NCBI RefSeq assembly: GCF_000767465.1
Contig: NZ_CP009291.1
Span: 2,770,501-2,834,500 of the forward strand
Origin: Novosphingobium pentaromativorans US6-1
Lineage (GTDB): Bacteria; Pseudomonadota; Alphaproteobacteria; Sphingomonadales; Sphingomonadaceae
Reading direction: 5' to 3'
Length of the DNA: 64,000 nt
Below, in pieces: positions 62,803 through 64,000 of this stretch; within the stretch, counting starts at the first letter, position 1; every line of letters begins with the position of its first letter. The notes beneath the pieces are model-generated. The model worked only from the letters and a program-made list of their open reading frames with translations. It searched no databases and was not told the origin of the DNA. The position numbers and the translations under genes were made by a program.

Positions 62803-64000
62803 ATGCCAGGGCCATTGCTGCGACGCGTTGTCGTTCTGCACGACTATAGTGAAGCCCTGGGCGGTGCTTCGCATCTTGTACAGGTCTTGATAGGCGAACT
62901 GCGCCGGCGTGGCCTGGCGACGACCTTTATTTCCGGCGATGCCGGTTCGCGGTTCGATCGTGCAGATGTCGAATTTCTGCCGCTTCACGGCAAGGCACTG
63001 CTCGAGCGGTCGAAACTCGGTGCCCTGACGTGCGGCTTGTACAACCATCGAGCCTTCGTGCGGACCAGGGAATGGATCGCGAATAACGATACCCCGGGCA
63101 CCATCTATCATCTTCATGGCTGGTCCAAGATCCTGACGCCTGCAATCTTCGCTGCGCTGCGCCAAGTTTCCGGCCGATTGATCCTGCATGGCCACGATTA
63201 CTTCAATGGCTGCCCCAACGGAGCATTCTTCGACTACGTTCGTGAGCAGGACTGCGCCGTGAAACCGCTGGGTGCTGCATGCCTGAAAAGCCGCTGCGAC
63301 AAAGCCTCTCATGCGCAGAAACTGTGGCGCGTGGGGCGGGAATCCTTGCGTCGCGGACTGCAACATGGGGGGACCAATGCCGCGCGTCTTCTGATGATCC
63401 ACCCTGGGCAAGAAGCGCAGTTTCGGCGAAGCGGCTGGAATTCCGGCCGGCTCCGAACGGTACGCAATCCTGTGTCACCCCTTTCTGTGGATCGCATAAA
63501 GGCCGAAGCCAACCGGGGCATAGTCTTTATCGGCCGGATTTCGACAGAGAAGGGGGCCGACCTCGCCGCAGCGGCGGCACGCCGATCCGGACTGCCGATT
63601 ACCTTTGTCGGTGATGGCAGTGAAGTCGATCTCGTTCGCAGGCGGAATCCGGGAGCGCAATTCCTCGGTCGGCAGGACCGCAGCGGTGTAGCCAAGGCCT
63701 TGTCGTCGGCGCGTGTCGCCGTGATGCCCAGCCGCTGGTCCGAGCCGTTTGGGTTGGTCGCTCTCGAGGCAGTGGCCTCGGGTGTCCCAGTGGTGGTCAG
63801 CCACCGTGCCCTCGTCGCCGAGGAGATCTCGGCGGCGGGATTTGGACTTGCCGTGAATACGTCCGATCTCGACGGCTTCGCGGGCCTACTGGCGGAGCTG
63901 GATCGGGACGATCGGGCAGTCGAAGCGATGTCGCGCGCGGGGCAAGTCGGCTATCGTTTGCTCTGCAACTCAGAAGAGAGCTGGGCTGACGAGGTCATTT
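62803..64000 (+). CDS. GT4-family glycosyltransferase, 3' end cut by window edge
   Basis: The frame from ATG 62803 runs off the right edge with about 399 residues visible. It has VVVLHDYSEALGGASHLVQVL at the start, a Cys-rich segment LGAACLKSRCDKASHAQKLWR near 160, GIVFIGRISTEKGADLAAAA near 245, and MPSRWSEPFGLVALEAVASG near 307 with the GT4 EPFGLVALEA motif. It follows the export gene by 22 bases and belongs to the same polysaccharide operon. The sugar is unknown. Confidence 0.87.
   Translation, partial: MPGPLLRRVVVLHDYSEALGGASHLVQVLIGELRRRGLATTFISGDAGSRFDRADVEFLPLHGKALLERSKLGALTCGLYNHRAFVRTREWIANNDTPGTIYHLHGWSKILTPAIFAALRQVSGRLILHGHDYFNGCPNGAFFDYVREQDCAVKPLGAACLKSRCDKASHAQKLWRVGRESLRRGLQHGGTNAARLLMIHPGQEAQFRRSGWNSGRLRTVRNPVSPLSVDRIKAEANRGIVFIGRISTEKGADLAAAAARRSGLPITFVGDGSEVDLVRRRNPGAQFLGRQDRSGVAKALSSARVAVMPSRWSEPFGLVALEAVASGVPVVVSHRALVAEEISAAGFGLAVNTSDLDGFAGLLAELDRDDRAVEAMSRAGQVGYRLLCNSEESWADEVI

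Overview
The window looks like chromosomal DNA of a GC-rich alphaproteobacterium of the order Sphingomonadales (Novosphingobium/Sphingobium-like). This is inferred from protein character and gene order, for example dnaA - rpsT - mutM - (transporter) - ubiE - ubiB - coaBC - dut, CcrM-type GANTC sites at dnaA, Tim44-like and MltA genes next to secB, hflKC-degP, and an exopolysaccharide cluster containing type I secretion genes. No database search was possible, so the genus is a guess. Genes are densely packed on both strands. I saw no tRNA, rRNA, insertion sequence, prophage or CRISPR array.

Layout. 1-2.1 kb: partial ThiF/MoeB-type E1 enzyme, DUF983 protein and a membrane diguanylate cyclase (all minus). 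2.3-5.6 kb: dnaA, rpsT and mutM (minus), with hairpin terminators behind dnaA and rpsT. 5.7-12.4 kb (plus): EamA transporter, ubiE, ubiB, an unknown membrane protein, coaBC and dut. 12.4-20.5 kb: small membrane protein, DUF4136 lipoprotein, MOSC protein, trpS, murJ, secB, Tim44-like protein, mltA and an Smr protein. 20.5-25.7 kb: ahpC-ahpF peroxide defence, a sulfotransferase and aroC. 25.8-33.8 kb: ABM monooxygenase, ArsC/Spx-like protein, LeuT-fold permease, ubiG, lysC, CoA-transferase, nitronate monooxygenase-like protein, purU and a VOC protein. 34-45 kb: a frameshifted diguanylate cyclase, a small phosphatase, a dienelactone hydrolase-like protein, an SPFH/NfeD pair, msrB, a class A penicillin-binding protein, degP and hflKC. 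44.9-49.2 kb: mrp, an orphan molybdenum-hydroxylase large subunit and hemH in one overlapping operon. 49.2-50.7 kb: a winged-helix regulator and a PilZ protein.

50.9-64 kb is the most accessory part. It is an exopolysaccharide/secretion locus: family 2 glycosyltransferase, hexapeptide acyltransferase, membrane-anchored EEP-family protein, then a complete type I secretion system (TolC-type outer membrane protein divergent from ABC exporter plus HlyD adaptor), a fused Wzz/BY-kinase (Wzc type), a GT4 glycosyltransferase, a Wza-type export lipoprotein and a second GT4 cut by the window end. The arrangement recalls sphingan clusters, where atrD/atrB type I secretion genes sit among polysaccharide genes, but here the copolymerase and kinase are one protein.

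Most of the window is housekeeping. The best leads are the single-base frameshift in the second diguanylate cyclase, the cluster of six GANTC sites between rpsT and dnaA, the type I secretion system inside the polysaccharide locus, the 92-base overlap of the GT4 gene with the wza-like gene, and the receiver-like/winged-helix regulator beside PilZ at the border of the locus.
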